Below are positions 56,261 through 64,000 of a DNA stretch of 64,000 nucleotides, in pieces. The first letter of the stretch is position 1, and every line of letters starts with the position of its first letter. Both the position numbers and the translations under genes were made by a program. Source of the DNA: Silicimonas sp963779765 (GTDB lineage Bacteria > Pseudomonadota > Alphaproteobacteria > Rhodobacterales > Rhodobacteraceae); NCBI GenBank assembly GCA_963779765.1, contig CAVZZP010000002.1:992001-1056000 (forward strand), read 5' to 3'. Below the pieces are notes generated by a model. The model was given only the letters and a program-made list of their open reading frames with translations. It was not told the origin of the DNA and made no database searches.

Positions 56261-57004
56261 TCAACCCCGCGCCGCGTCCATCAGCCGGCGCATCTCGGCG
56301 ATCGAGGCATCGAGCCCGAGGAAGATCGCCTCTCCCACCAAAAAATGCCCGATGTTCAGCTCGCGCACCTCCGGAAGAGCCGCGACCGGTGCAACGGTGT
56401 CATAGGTGAGGCCATGTCCGGCGTGGACCTCAAGCCCGAGCGAATGAGCGAACGAAGCCATATCGCGCAGTCGCTCCAGTTCGTCGTCTCGCTCTGCAAA
56501 CCTGCCCTCGGCATGGGCGTCGCAATAGGCGCCCGTGTGCAGTTCCACCACCGCCGCGCCGATCCGGTGCGCCGCCTCGATCTGGCGGCGGTCGGCGGCG
56601 ATGAAGATGGACACCCGGCAGCCCGCGTCCCGCAAGGGAGCGATGAAATGCGCCAGCCGGTTCTCGTCCTTCGCGACCTCGAGCCCGCCCTCGGTCGTCC
56701 GCTCCTCGCGCTTCTCGGGCACGATGCAGACGGCGTGCGGGCGATGGCGCAGGGCGATGCGCTGCATCTCCTCGGTCGCCGCCATCTCGAAGTTCAGGGG
56801 CACCGTCAGCGCCTCGGTCAGTCGTTCGATGTCACGGTCGGTGATGTGGCGGCGATCCTCGCGCAGGTGGGCCGTTATGCCGTCCGCGCCCGCCGCCTCG
56901 GCCTGCTTCGCCGCGCGCACCGGATCGGGATAGTCGCCGCCGCGCGCATTGCGCACGGTCGCCACATGGTCGATGTTGACGCCCAGCCTCAAGTGATCCG
57001 ACAT
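56261..57004 (-). CDS. pdxJ: Pyridoxine 5'-phosphate synthase
   Basis: 247 residues from ATG 57002-57004 (AAGGAG upstream). TIM barrel: LGVNIDHVATVRNARGGDYPDP at the start, then DGITAHLREDRRHI, LNFEMAATEEM, VCIVPEKREERTTEGG, RVSIFIAADRRQI and VHAGHGLTYD, the whole family set. It condenses 3-amino-1-hydroxyacetone phosphate with deoxyxylulose phosphate to make PNP in vitamin B6 synthesis. Divergent from the dehydrogenase at 57074. Confidence 0.97.
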   Translation of the reverse strand: MSDHLRLGVNIDHVATVRNARGGDYPDPVRAAKQAEAAGADGITAHLREDRRHITDRDIERLTEALTVPLNFEMAATEEMQRIALRHRPHAVCIVPEKREERTTEGGLEVAKDENRLAHFIAPLRDAGCRVSIFIAADRRQIEAAHRIGAAVVELHTGAYCDAHAEGRFAERDDELERLRDMASFAHSLGLEVHAGHGLTYDTVAPVAALPEVRELNIGHFLVGEAIFLGLDASIAEMRRLMDAARG

Positions 57005-57073
57005 TCCGCCGCTCCTTCCGTTCGAGTGGGACGTTAGGCAAGGGGCCCGAGGCTGTCCATAAGGGGGTGCGCC

Positions 57074-57934
57074 ATGACGGAGAGGATCGGGATCGCGGGT
57101 CTCGGGAGGATGGGCTCGGCCCTCGCCGCCAGGTCCGTGGCCGAGGGTTTCCCGACTGCCGGATGGTCCCGTTCCGGAGGTGACGCTGCCTTGGCGAAAC
57201 GCGACGGCTACGCCCTGATGTCCGATCTAAGCGCACTGGTCGAGGAGTCCGACATCCTGATCCTGTCGCTCTTCGACGACGGGGCAGTCGATGCGGTTCT
57301 GTCCGCCCTCGCCGGTCACGACCTGTCCGGACGCCTCGTCGTCGAGACGTCGACCGTGTCGCCAGATCTCGTGCGCCGCCATGCCGAGCGGATCGAAGCC
57401 GCCGGGGGCCGATTGATGGACGCCCCGATCTCCGGCGGCCCCGAGATGGTGGCGGCAGGCAGCATGGGCCTCTTCCTGGGCGGCGCCGAGGCGGACGTGG
57501 CGCGGTTCAGGCGCGTGGCCGACATCCTGTCGAACAGGGTCGTCACGATAGGTCCCTTGGGAGCGGGCATCGCCGCGAAGATCGTCAACAACGTCTCCCT
57601 CGCCGGTTCCTACGCCGCGACGCTCGACGCGATGCGGCTGGGGCGGGCCATGGGCCTCGACCTCGCCACGATGGCCGCGTTCCTCGCCGAGAGTCCGGGT
57701 ACGACGCCGATGGTCAAGTCGCGGCTTCCAGCGATGCTCGGTCAGGATGCGGCAGTCGGCTTCTCCATCGACGGCGCGCTGAAGGACGCCGCTGTTTTCC
57801 TGGCCGAAGGCGCGAACCACGGTCTGGACCTGCCCGCGATGGCCCAAATGGCTCGGCTGTTCGAAACCGCCCGAGATGCTGGCCTGGGCCAGCATGACAT
57901 AGCGGCCGTCGCGCGTGTCGTGCTGGAAGACTGA
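57074..57934 (+). CDS. 3-hydroxyisobutyrate dehydrogenase-family NAD(P)-dependent oxidoreductase
   Basis: 286 residues. GIAGLGRMGSALA is the NAD(P) loop, then MDAPISGGPEMVAAGSMGLFLGG, and the catalytic lysine in GAGIAAKIVNNVSLAGS. A C-terminal helical domain follows. The family acts on beta-hydroxyacids; the exact substrate (hydroxyisobutyrate, tartronate semialdehyde or other) cannot be chosen. The next gene, an EamA transporter, starts 2 bases after its stop and may move the substrate or product. Confidence 0.87.
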   Translation: MTERIGIAGLGRMGSALAARSVAEGFPTAGWSRSGGDAALAKRDGYALMSDLSALVEESDILILSLFDDGAVDAVLSALAGHDLSGRLVVETSTVSPDLVRRHAERIEAAGGRLMDAPISGGPEMVAAGSMGLFLGGAEADVARFRRVADILSNRVVTIGPLGAGIAAKIVNNVSLAGSYAATLDAMRLGRAMGLDLATMAAFLAESPGTTPMVKSRLPAMLGQDAAVGFSIDGALKDAAVFLAEGANHGLDLPAMAQMARLFETARDAGLGQHDIAAVARVVLED

Positions 57935-57936
57935 GA

Positions 57937-58794
57937 ATGCGCCTCGCCCTCCTCGTGGCGCTTACGATGGTGGCCTTCGCGGCCAATTCGCTTCTCAATC
58001 GCGCGGCCCTGCTCGATCCGGGCACCGGCCCGGCCGCCTTTGCCGCGCTCCGCGTCTTCTCCGGCGCCGCATGCCTTGCGGCTCTCGCACTTTGGACAAC
58101 GGGTCTGCCCACCCTGTCCGGACGGCGTCGCATGATCGGCACCGCATCGCTGTCGGCCTACATGCTGGGTTTCTCCTTCGCCTACACCGGCCTCGCTGCG
58201 GGCACCGGGGCCCTGATCCTGTTTGGAGGCGTACAGATCACCATGTTCGCGGGCGCCCTCGTCCTGGGCGAGCGGCCTGCCCCGGCCCGCTGGCTGGGTT
58301 CCGCTGCCGCACTGACGGGTCTCGCCTGGCTTCTGTTGCCCGGAGCCACCGGAGCGCCAGCCGCCCTGCCCGCCCTGTCCATGGCCATCGCCGCCATGGG
58401 ATGGGGCGTCTACTCGTTGAACGGACGCGGCGTCGCACGTCCCCTCGCCGAAACGGCTGCGAATTTCCTTTTGGCGGCGCCCGTGGCACTCGCCGCCTGG
58501 CTCATCGTCTTGGATGGCTTGACGGCGAAAGGCGCGGGCCTCGCCGTCGTTTCAGGCGCGGTGACATCGGGTCTGGGCTATGCCCTCTGGTACGCGGTTC
58601 TTCCCCGCCTCGACGCCTCGGTCGCCGCGCTGACGCAACTGACGGTCCCCGTCATCGCACTGCTCGCGGGTGCCGCACTTCTGGGCGAGGTGCCGGCCAT
58701 GAGGCTGGTCGTCGCCGCCACGGTCGTTCTGGGAGGCGTCGCCTTCGGTGTCCTTGGGGGTCGTCAGCGGACCGCGAGTTCGAGAGGGTCGTAG
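57937..58794 (+). CDS. EamA/DMT-family transporter
   Basis: 285 residues, ten predicted helices as two EamA repeats (about 5-125 and 135-275), for example ALTMVAFAANSLLNRAAL, VLGERPAPARWLGSAAALTGL, and VPVIALLAGAALLGEVPAMRLVVAATVVLGG. EamA proteins export small metabolites, often amino acids or cofactors; the substrate is unknown. It overlaps the convergent Nudix gene by 31 bases. Confidence 0.87.
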   Translation: MRLALLVALTMVAFAANSLLNRAALLDPGTGPAAFAALRVFSGAACLAALALWTTGLPTLSGRRRMIGTASLSAYMLGFSFAYTGLAAGTGALILFGGVQITMFAGALVLGERPAPARWLGSAAALTGLAWLLLPGATGAPAALPALSMAIAAMGWGVYSLNGRGVARPLAETAANFLLAAPVALAAWLIVLDGLTAKGAGLAVVSGAVTSGLGYALWYAVLPRLDASVAALTQLTVPVIALLAGAALLGEVPAMRLVVAATVVLGGVAFGVLGGRQRTASSRGS

Positions 58795-59228
58795 AAGGCC
58801 TCCAGCGCTCCGCCATCCCATGCGACCTTGGGCAGACTGTCCGGCTTGAAATGGCGCGCCTTCAGTTCGTCCCGCGTCAGCCAGAGGCGCTCGGTCACGA
58901 CGCCCTCGGGGTCGGTCCAGTCTCCGAACGGATCGCCGGCGATGATGGTGCAGCGGAAGTAGACGTCGACCTGGTGGAACCCGCGTGACGGGTCGTGGAA
59001 TTCGTTCACCATGACCACGCGTCCCACGTCCACGGTCAGCCCCGTCTCCTCGTGGATTTCCCGCGCCAGGTTCTCAGGCAGCGATGTGCCCCTGTCGACA
59101 CCCCCTCCGGGCGCGCAGAGAAGGTCACTTTGCCCGTCCGGCCAGGCATTGACGAGAAGCAGCCGGTCGTCGTGCAGGATCAGGCCCCGGACGGCGACCC
59201 GCGGTGTGGGGTCGTCGAGAAAGCTCAC
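58764..59228 (-). CDS. Nudix hydrolase
   Basis: 154 residues, GTG start at 59226-59228 overlapping the purK stop (GTGA), so it is coupled to purK. The Nudix box reads GGVDRGTSLPENLAREIHEETGL: the REIHEE core and final glycine are present, but the first conserved glutamate (G-x5-E) is Thr. Family members hydrolyse nucleoside diphosphate derivatives. With purE-purK it may clean up a purine-related or NUDT-type compound. The position inside the purine operon is unusual enough to note. Confidence 0.83.
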   Translation of the reverse strand: MSFLDDPTPRVAVRGLILHDDRLLLVNAWPDGQSDLLCAPGGGVDRGTSLPENLAREIHEETGLTVDVGRVVMVNEFHDPSRGFHQVDVYFRCTIIAGDPFGDWTDPEGVVTERLWLTRDELKARHFKPDSLPKVAWDGGALEAFYDPLELAVR

Positions 59229-60321
59229 CTGTCGCGGGCCGGGCCGGTGATGCGCGTGACGTGCCCCATCTTCCGCCCCGGCCTGGCCTCGGCCTTGCCG
59301 TAGAGATGAAGCCGCGCTCCGGCCTCGCCCGCGATGTCCGCGACCGAAGCCACGTCGTCGCCGACAAGGTTCGTCATCACCACGTCGGAATGACGCATCG
59401 GATCGACCAGCGGCCACCCCGCGACGGCCCGGATGTGCTGCTCGAACTGGTCGACCACCGCGCCCGCTTCGGTCCAGTGTCCCGAATTGTGGACGCGCGG
59501 CGCGATCTCGTTCACCACGAGGCCCCCGTCGGTCTCGAAAAGCTCAACCCCCATGACGCCGACGTAATCGAGCGCGATGAGAATCGTTCTCGCAATGGCG
59601 TAGGCTTCGGCACGCGTGTCGTCGTCTATGGCGGCCGGAACGGTGGTGGAGTGCAGGATGCCGTCCCTGTGGACGTTTTCCCCGGCTCGAAGCAGACGAT
59701 CTCTTCGTCGCTTCCGCGCGCCGCGATGACGCTGATCTCGCGCCGAAATGCGACGAAGCCTTCAAGGACCGCCGGCGCACCTTGCATCATCTCGAGGGCG
59801 GCCGGCCCGTCGACATGGCTGTCGATCCTCGCCTGCCCTTTGCCGTCGTAGCCAAGACGCCGTGTCTTCAGGATGGCAGGCAGGCCGACGCTGGCCAGTG
59901 CCATGGCCAGTTCCCCCGCCGCGTCCGACGCCGAAGGATTGACGGTCGCAAAGGGCGCCACTCTCAGTCCGATCTCCGTCAGGAACGTCTTCTCGTCCAG
60001 CCGGTCCTGGCTGACCGACAGCGCTTGACGGCTTGGCCGGATTGGAACGATAGCCTCGATCCGGTCCAGCGCCTCGGCCGGCACGTTCTCGAACTCGTAG
60101 GTCACGACGTCGACGCCCGCAGCGAAGCGTTCCAGCGCATCGGCGTCGTCGTATCCGGCGGTGAATGTCAGCTCGGCCACCTCGCCTGCGGGCGGGCGCG
60201 CTCCGGGTTCAAAGATGTGGACGTGGAAGCCCAACCGCGCGGCGGCCATCGCCAGCATCCGGCCAAGCTGGCCGCCACCGAGGATGCCGATTGTCTGGCC
60301 TGGGCGAAGGGGGTCAGTCAT
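59225..60321 (-). CDS. purK: 5-(carboxyamino)imidazole ribonucleotide synthase, frameshifted
   Basis: ATP-grasp enzyme of de novo purine synthesis that makes N5-CAIR from AIR and bicarbonate. About 365 residues from ATG 60319-60321: GILGGGQLGRMLAMAAARLG, YEFENVPAEAL, KTRRLGYDGKGQ and FVAFRREISVI, then after the break VVNEIAPRVHNSGHWT. The frame breaks in a TTTT run at 59676-59679 (AAAA on the coding strand); removing one base restores FEPGENVHRDGILHSTTV and the rest of the ATP-grasp. It overlaps purE by 8 bases and Nudix by GTGA. Confidence 0.92.
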
Positions 60322-60799
60322 CCTGAGGCTCCTCCGGGATCGACGCCGACAGCGCGGCACGCCAGTCGTCGAGACGTTGTGCCAGAGCCTCGTCGGACAG
60401 TGCGAGGATCTGGGCTGCCATCAGGCCCGCGTTCATCGCGCCCGCCTCGCCGATGGCCATGGTTCCCACGGGAAATCCGCGAGGCATCTGAAGAATGGAG
60501 TAAAGGCTGTCGACGCCGTTCAGGGCCCGCGTCTGTACCGGGACGCCGATGACGGGAAGGCGCGTTTTCGAGGCGATCATGCCGGGCAGGTGCGCCGCAC
60601 CGCCTGCGCCGGCTATGATGACCTGCAGGCCACGATCAACGGCCGACTTTCCATAGTCCCAAAGCCGCTCCGGGGTTCGGTGCGCCGAGACGATCTTTGT
60701 CTCGTGCGGTACGCCCAGTTCCGTCAGAATGGCCGCGGCTGGCTTCAGGGTGGGCCAGTCGGATTGGCTGCCCATGATGATGCCGACCGTTGCTGTCAT
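60314..60799 (-). CDS. purE: N5-carboxyaminoimidazole ribonucleotide mutase
   Basis: 161 residues from ATG 60797-60799. Class I PurE: VGIIMGSQSDWPTLKPAAAIL, the SAHRTPERLWDY block with the catalytic histidine, and the GAGGAAHLPGMIASKTRLPVIGVPV glycine-rich region. It moves the carboxylate of N5-CAIR to C4 to give CAIR. First gene of the purE-purK-Nudix run; the 66-base gap to the DUF465 gene likely holds the promoter. Confidence 0.96.
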   Translation of the reverse strand: MTATVGIIMGSQSDWPTLKPAAAILTELGVPHETKIVSAHRTPERLWDYGKSAVDRGLQVIIAGAGGAAHLPGMIASKTRLPVIGVPVQTRALNGVDSLYSILQMPRGFPVGTMAIGEAGAMNAGLMAAQILALSDEALAQRLDDWRAALSASIPEEPQDD

Positions 60800-60865
60800 G
60801 GATTGGTCCCTGCCTTTTTCGACACCCGGCGGACCCTAGCGGCAGCAGGCCTGACCCGCAATCGG

Positions 60866-61087
60866 TCAGGCGATGATGTCGGGGGTAAGGCGGTCCTCAA
60901 GCTGCGCGATCTTGTCCTTGATGTACAGCTTCTGCTTCTTGAGCCGCCGGATCGTCAGCTGGTCGCCCGCCGTCGCCTCGAGCGCCGAGATGGCAACGTC
61001 CAGATCCCGATGCTCGCGCTTGAACTCTTCAAGCTCGACGCGGAGCACGTCGTCGGTCTCCATCTGCCGTGTCGTCTGCTTGTTCAT
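60866..61087 (-). CDS. DUF465 family small protein
   Basis: 73 residues from ATG 61085-61087. A single helical hairpin: LRVELEEFKREHRDLDVAI and IRRLKKQKLYIKDKIAQLEDRL, the YdcH/DUF465 pattern with KKQKL. Function unknown; small coiled-coil protein. It is divergent from hsp20, and the heat-shock-like element at 61155 lies between them. A longer reading on the same strand to 61909 is a shadow. Confidence 0.85.
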   Translation of the reverse strand: MNKQTTRQMETDDVLRVELEEFKREHRDLDVAISALEATAGDQLTIRRLKKQKLYIKDKIAQLEDRLTPDIIA

Positions 61088-61154
61088 GCAAAATTTCCGC
61101 CCGAGATGCTCTAAAATAGCGGTAACGGAGTCGTTCCGCCAAGTCTCATTAACC

Positions 61155-61182
61155 CTTGCGTTACGAATTACGCTCTCCATAT
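61155..61182 (+). promoter_or_regulatory. Candidate heat-shock (RpoH-type) promoter
   Basis: CTTGCG at 61155-61160 and CCATAT at 61177-61182 with a 16-base spacer, close to alphaproteobacterial RpoH promoters as I know them. It lies 65 bases before the hsp20 start and directs rightwards. A sigma-70 reading of the same bases would be poor. Confidence 0.45.
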
Positions 61183-61246
61183 CTTGAGGGAAGGAGGCGG
61201 TTGCCGTTCGGGACCGCGTCGCATCGTCGCTTGAATGAGGACGACC

Positions 61247-61660
61247 ATGAGCAAACTGACCCTGGGGACACACCCCTTTCTTCTGGGCTTCGATCATCTC
61301 GAACGCCTGGTCGAGCGGACAGCGAAGTCCGAGAACGGTTATCCGCCCTACAACATCGAGCAGGTCGGCGAGAATGCCTTCCGCATCACGCTTGCAGTTG
61401 CGGGATTCGCTCAGGACGATCTGTCCATCACCGTCGAGCACAGGCAGCTCGTGGTGCGCGGAAAGCAGATCGCCGACGACGACGAGGGCCGCGTCTTCCT
61501 GCATCGCGGGATCGCGGCGCGTCAGTTCCAGCGGACCTTTTTGCTGGCCGATGGCGTTGAGGTCTCGGGAGCAGCGACGGCAAATGGTCTCTTGCACATC
61601 GACCTTGCACGGGCTCAGCCCGAAAGTGTCGTGCAGACTATTCGTATCGAGAAGGGGTAA
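61247..61660 (+). CDS. Hsp20-family small heat-shock protein
   Basis: 137 residues from ATG 61247 (GAGG five bases before). Alpha-crystallin domain from about 38 to 125: YPPYNIEQVGENAFRITLAVAGF, LSITVEHRQLVVRG, RVFLHRGIAARQFQRTFLLADGVEV and GLLHIDLAR. The I-x-I-type tail reads TIRIEKG. It holds unfolded proteins for refolding by DnaK/GroEL; groEL is about 1.2 kb downstream on the other strand. DUF1150 follows after 6 bases, as in related genomes. Confidence 0.92.
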   Translation: MSKLTLGTHPFLLGFDHLERLVERTAKSENGYPPYNIEQVGENAFRITLAVAGFAQDDLSITVEHRQLVVRGKQIADDDEGRVFLHRGIAARQFQRTFLLADGVEVSGAATANGLLHIDLARAQPESVVQTIRIEKG

Positions 61661-61666
61661 GAGATC

Positions 61667-61894
61667 ATGAATACACCATTCGATTTCAAGGAACACGACA
61701 TGGAAAGGCTGGTCTACGTCCGCCCGGTGGACGTGTCGGACCTGCCGAAGGACATGCAGGGTCAGGCAGAAGGCCGCGATCAGGTCTATGCCGTCCATTC
61801 CGCGAACGGCGAGCGTCTGGCCCTTGTGCGGGATCGTAGCCTCGCCTTCATCCTCGCGCGGCAGAACGATCTGGCGCCCGTCAACGTCCACTGA
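61667..61894 (+). CDS. DUF1150 family protein
   Basis: 75 residues, ATG 61667, 6 bases after hsp20. RLVYVRPVDVSDLPKDMQGQAEGRDQVYAVHSANGERLALV with the end LAFILARQNDLAPVNVH is the DUF1150 pattern. The family is short and almost always follows hsp20 in alphaproteobacteria, so it probably acts with it. Its biochemical role is unknown. Confidence 0.88.
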   Translation: MNTPFDFKEHDMERLVYVRPVDVSDLPKDMQGQAEGRDQVYAVHSANGERLALVRDRSLAFILARQNDLAPVNVH

Positions 61895-62001
61895 CGCGAC
61901 AGACATCAAACGGGGCGGCCGCGATGCCGCCCTGTCCTGTTTCCGGTTGACCTTCCCGCCCCGCGTCCGACACGTTTCGACAGAAGCGGCACAGGCGCCT
62001 T

Positions 62002-62418
62002 ATGGACAGCGGAACTCTCCTTCCCCCACACTCTCAGACCAGCGTTGCCGATCACCTCGTTCGGCGGGGAACCCGTGCGTTTGCCGGGGTTCATCTTCTG
62101 ATCGACGTGAGGAACGGACCGGGCTTCGACGACGAGGCCCGCGTAAGGCAGGCGATCCTCGACTGTGTCTCGGCCTGCGGCGCGACGCTTCTCCATCTCC
62201 ACACGCACCGCTTTTCGCCGCAGGGGATTACCGGCGTCGCGGTACTGGCGGAAAGCCACATCGCCGCCCACACCTGGCCGGAGCACGGCTATGCCGCCTT
62301 CGACATCTTCATGTGCGGGTCAGGCCGGCCCGAGGAGGCGATTGCCGTTCTCGCGCGCGCGTTCGAGACAGAGGACATCGGCGTGCGAGAAGTCCTGCGT
62401 GGAGAAGTCTCCGTCTGA
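62002..62418 (+). CDS. speD: S-adenosylmethionine decarboxylase proenzyme
   Basis: 138 residues. Class 1b prokaryotic AdoMetDC: VLAESHIAAHTWPEHGYAAFDIFMCG, with S85 the serine that self-cleaves to make the pyruvoyl group and H90 near it. It provides decarboxylated SAM for spermidine. A spermidine synthase gene (speE) is not adjacent in this window. A short class-1 length and the preceding lack of an operon are normal. Confidence 0.9.
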   Translation: MDSGTLLPPHSQTSVADHLVRRGTRAFAGVHLLIDVRNGPGFDDEARVRQAILDCVSACGATLLHLHTHRFSPQGITGVAVLAESHIAAHTWPEHGYAAFDIFMCGSGRPEEAIAVLARAFETEDIGVREVLRGEVSV

Positions 62419-62424
62419 CAAAGA

Positions 62425-62472
62425 AAAGGGCGCCTCGAGGGCGCCCTTTCCGTCAAGCCGTCGGAACGGCTT
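62425..62472. terminator. Bidirectional terminator between speD and groEL
   Basis: A perfect ten-base stem (AAAGGGCGCC/GGCGCCCTTT, 62425-62449) with A/T-rich ends on both strands lies between the convergent genes. On the groEL strand it is followed by TTCTTTG. A second seven-base stem (AAGCCGT/ACGGCTT, 62455-62472) abuts the groEL stop. Confidence 0.85.
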
Positions 62473-64000
62473 TTACATCATGCCGCCCATGCCGCCCATG
62501 TCGGGCATGCCGCCGCCAGCCGATTCCTTCTGCGGCCGATCCGCCACCATCGCTTCGGTGGTGATGAGAAGGCCCGCAATGGATGCAGCGTCCTCGAGCG
62601 CGGTGCGGACGACCTTCGCGGGGTCGATCACGCCGAACTTGAAGAGGTCGCCGTATTCTTCGGTCTGAGCGTTGAAGCCGAACGAGAGGTCCGAGGATTC
62701 CCGGATCTTGCCGGCAACGACAGCGCCGTCGACGCCCGCGTTCTCGGCGATCTGGCGCAGCGGAGCTTCCAGCGCGCGACGAACGATGGCGATGCCCGCG
62801 TCCTGGTCGCTGTTCTCGCCCTTGACGCCATCCAGCTTCTTGCCGGCCTGAACCAGAGCCACACCGCCGCCGACGACGATGCCTTCCTGGACCGCGGCGC
62901 GGGTCGCATTGAGCGCGTCGTCGACGCGGTCCTTGCGCTCCTTCACCTCGATCTCGGTCATGCCGCCGACGCGGATGACGGCAACGCCGCCCGCCAGCTT
63001 CGCAACACGCTCCTGCAGCTTCTCGCGGTCATAGTCCGAGGTGGTTTCCTCGACCTGCTGACGGATTTGCGAGACGCGGGCTTCGATCTCGGCCTTCTCG
63101 CCGCCACCGTCGATGATGGTGGTGTCGTCCTTCTTGATCAGGACGCGCTTGGCCGAACCCAGCATGTCGAGCGTGACGCTCTCCAGCTTCATGCCCAGGT
63201 CTTCCGAGATCACCTGGCCACCGGTCAGGATCGCGATGTCCTGAAGCATGGCCTTCCGACGGTCGCCGAAGCCCGGTGCCTTGACGGCAGCGATCTTCAG
63301 GCCGCCGCGCAGCTTGTTGACGACGAGCGTGGCCAGAGCCTCGCCCTCGACGTCCTCTGCGATGATGAGGAGCGGCTTCTGCGACTGGATGACCGACTCG
63401 AGCAGCGGAACCATCGGCTGAAGCGACGACAGCTTCTTCTCGTGGAGAAGGATAAGGCAGTCGTCCAGCTCGGCGGACATCTTCTCGGGGTTGGTCACGA
63501 AGTAGGGCGAAAGATAACCACGGTCGAACTGCATGCCTTCGACGACCTCGGTCTCGGTCTCGAGGCCCTTGTTCTCTTCGACGGTGATGACGCCGTCGTT
63601 GCCGACCTTCTGCATCGCGTCGGCGATCTGGCGGCCGATCTCGCTTTCGCCGTTGGCCGAAATGGTGCCGACCTGCGCGACTTCGGCGCTGTCGGTCACG
63701 TCACGGGCGGCGGCCTTGATGGCCTCGACGACCTTCGAAACGGCGAGGTCGATGCCGCGCTTGAGGTCCATCGGGTTCATGCCGGCCGCGACCGACTTCA
63801 TGCCCTCGGTCACAAGAGCCTGGGCCAGCACGGTGGCGGTGGTGGTGCCGTCGCCGGCTTCGTCATTGGTGCGAGAGGCGACTTCTTTCACCATCTGCGC
63901 GCCCATGTTCTCGAACCGGTCTTCCAGTTCGATTTCCTTCGCAACCGTCACACCGTCTTTGGTGATGCGCGGAGCGCCGAAGGATTTTTCAAGCACCACG
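62473..64000 (-). CDS. groEL: Chaperonin GroEL (partial)
   Basis: The C-terminal 508 residues are in the window; the first about 37 lie beyond the right edge. DEAGDGTTTATVLAQALV (ATP loop), APGFGDRRKAMLQDIAILTGG, VGGGVALV and the ending ADRPQKESAGGGMPDMGG with a GGM tail are all typical. It folds proteins with GroES. The apparent initiation codon at the edge is a GTG within the gene (VVLEKS), not a true start. groES would lie to the right. Confidence 0.97.
   Translation of the reverse strand, partial: VVLEKSFGAPRITKDGVTVAKEIELEDRFENMGAQMVKEVASRTNDEAGDGTTTATVLAQALVTEGMKSVAAGMNPMDLKRGIDLAVSKVVEAIKAAARDVTDSAEVAQVGTISANGESEIGRQIADAMQKVGNDGVITVEENKGLETETEVVEGMQFDRGYLSPYFVTNPEKMSAELDDCLILLHEKKLSSLQPMVPLLESVIQSQKPLLIIAEDVEGEALATLVVNKLRGGLKIAAVKAPGFGDRRKAMLQDIAILTGGQVISEDLGMKLESVTLDMLGSAKRVLIKKDDTTIIDGGGEKAEIEARVSQIRQQVEETTSDYDREKLQERVAKLAGGVAVIRVGGMTEIEVKERKDRVDDALNATRAAVQEGIVVGGGVALVQAGKKLDGVKGENSDQDAGIAIVRRALEAPLRQIAENAGVDGAVVAGKIRESSDLSFGFNAQTEEYGDLFKFGVIDPAKVVRTALEDAASIAGLLITTEAMVADRPQKESAGGGMPDMGGMGGMM

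Overview
The window is GC-rich DNA (roughly 65% by eye) from an alphaproteobacterium. The aa3-type oxidase block (ctaC, ctaB, small membrane protein, ctaG), the Tad/Flp pilus locus with a short AVTVDW-type pilin, the Hsp20-DUF1150 pair and the purE-purK-Nudix order all fit Rhodobacteraceae (Rhodobacter/Roseobacter relatives). I saw no rRNA, tRNA, CRISPR array, prophage or insertion sequence.

Layout. 1-2168 (minus): cytochrome c oxidase subunit II and assembly genes, divergent from tldD (2327-3754). 3943-9776 is loosely packed accessory DNA: a PAS histidine kinase, a methyltransferase, a secreted EF-hand protein, a small membrane protein, a low-GC orphan gene, and a mosaic of broken acetyltransferase (GNAT) copies with a stray piece of the tldD 3' end. 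9777-18827 holds dprA, topA, an L,D-transpeptidase, the two subunits of a 3-oxoacid CoA-transferase, and a flippase/DprE1-like/DprE2-like operon. 18824-33683 is the Tad pilus region: lytic transglycosylase, two Flp pilins, cpaB, cpaC, a small lipoprotein, cpaE, cpaF, tadB, tadC, tadD, a TPR lipoprotein and cpaA, followed by a membrane protein on the other strand and an AAA ATPase. 33753-41748 holds a DHA2 exporter with a divergent MarR regulator, a glycosyltransferase, an Lhr-type helicase, a cupredoxin lipoprotein, argE and a DUF421 protein. 41751-47657 encodes a peptide-type ABC importer: a double ATPase divergent from the binding protein and two permeases. 47665-54835 holds a DUF3422 protein, an enoyl-CoA hydratase, a CoA-binding protein and a cyclic-di-GMP-type beta-glucan synthase operon. 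54901-64000 holds metY, pdxJ, a HIBADH-family dehydrogenase, an EamA transporter, Nudix, purK, purE, DUF465, hsp20, DUF1150, speD and a partial groEL.

How the parts fit together. The Tad locus carries nearly all the parts for building and secreting an adhesive pilus: pilin, prepilin peptidase, secretin, ATPase, platform and pilotin-like lipoproteins. The HlyD-like protein plus PilZ-bearing GT2 synthase would make an exopolysaccharide under cyclic-di-GMP control, so the window has two independent surface-attachment systems. The DprE1/DprE2-like pair with a flippase suggests a third surface pathway based on a lipid-linked pentose.

Quality warning. At least eleven, probably twelve, places need removal of exactly one base to restore a conserved protein (ctaB, a GNAT gene, topA four times, the flippase, probably the cpaC start, the DHA2 exporter, the ABC ATPase, the glucan synthase, purK). 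Nearly all lie in short homopolymers and several hit essential genes, so I read them as base-calling or assembly errors and annotate the genes as intact CDSs with a noted frameshift.
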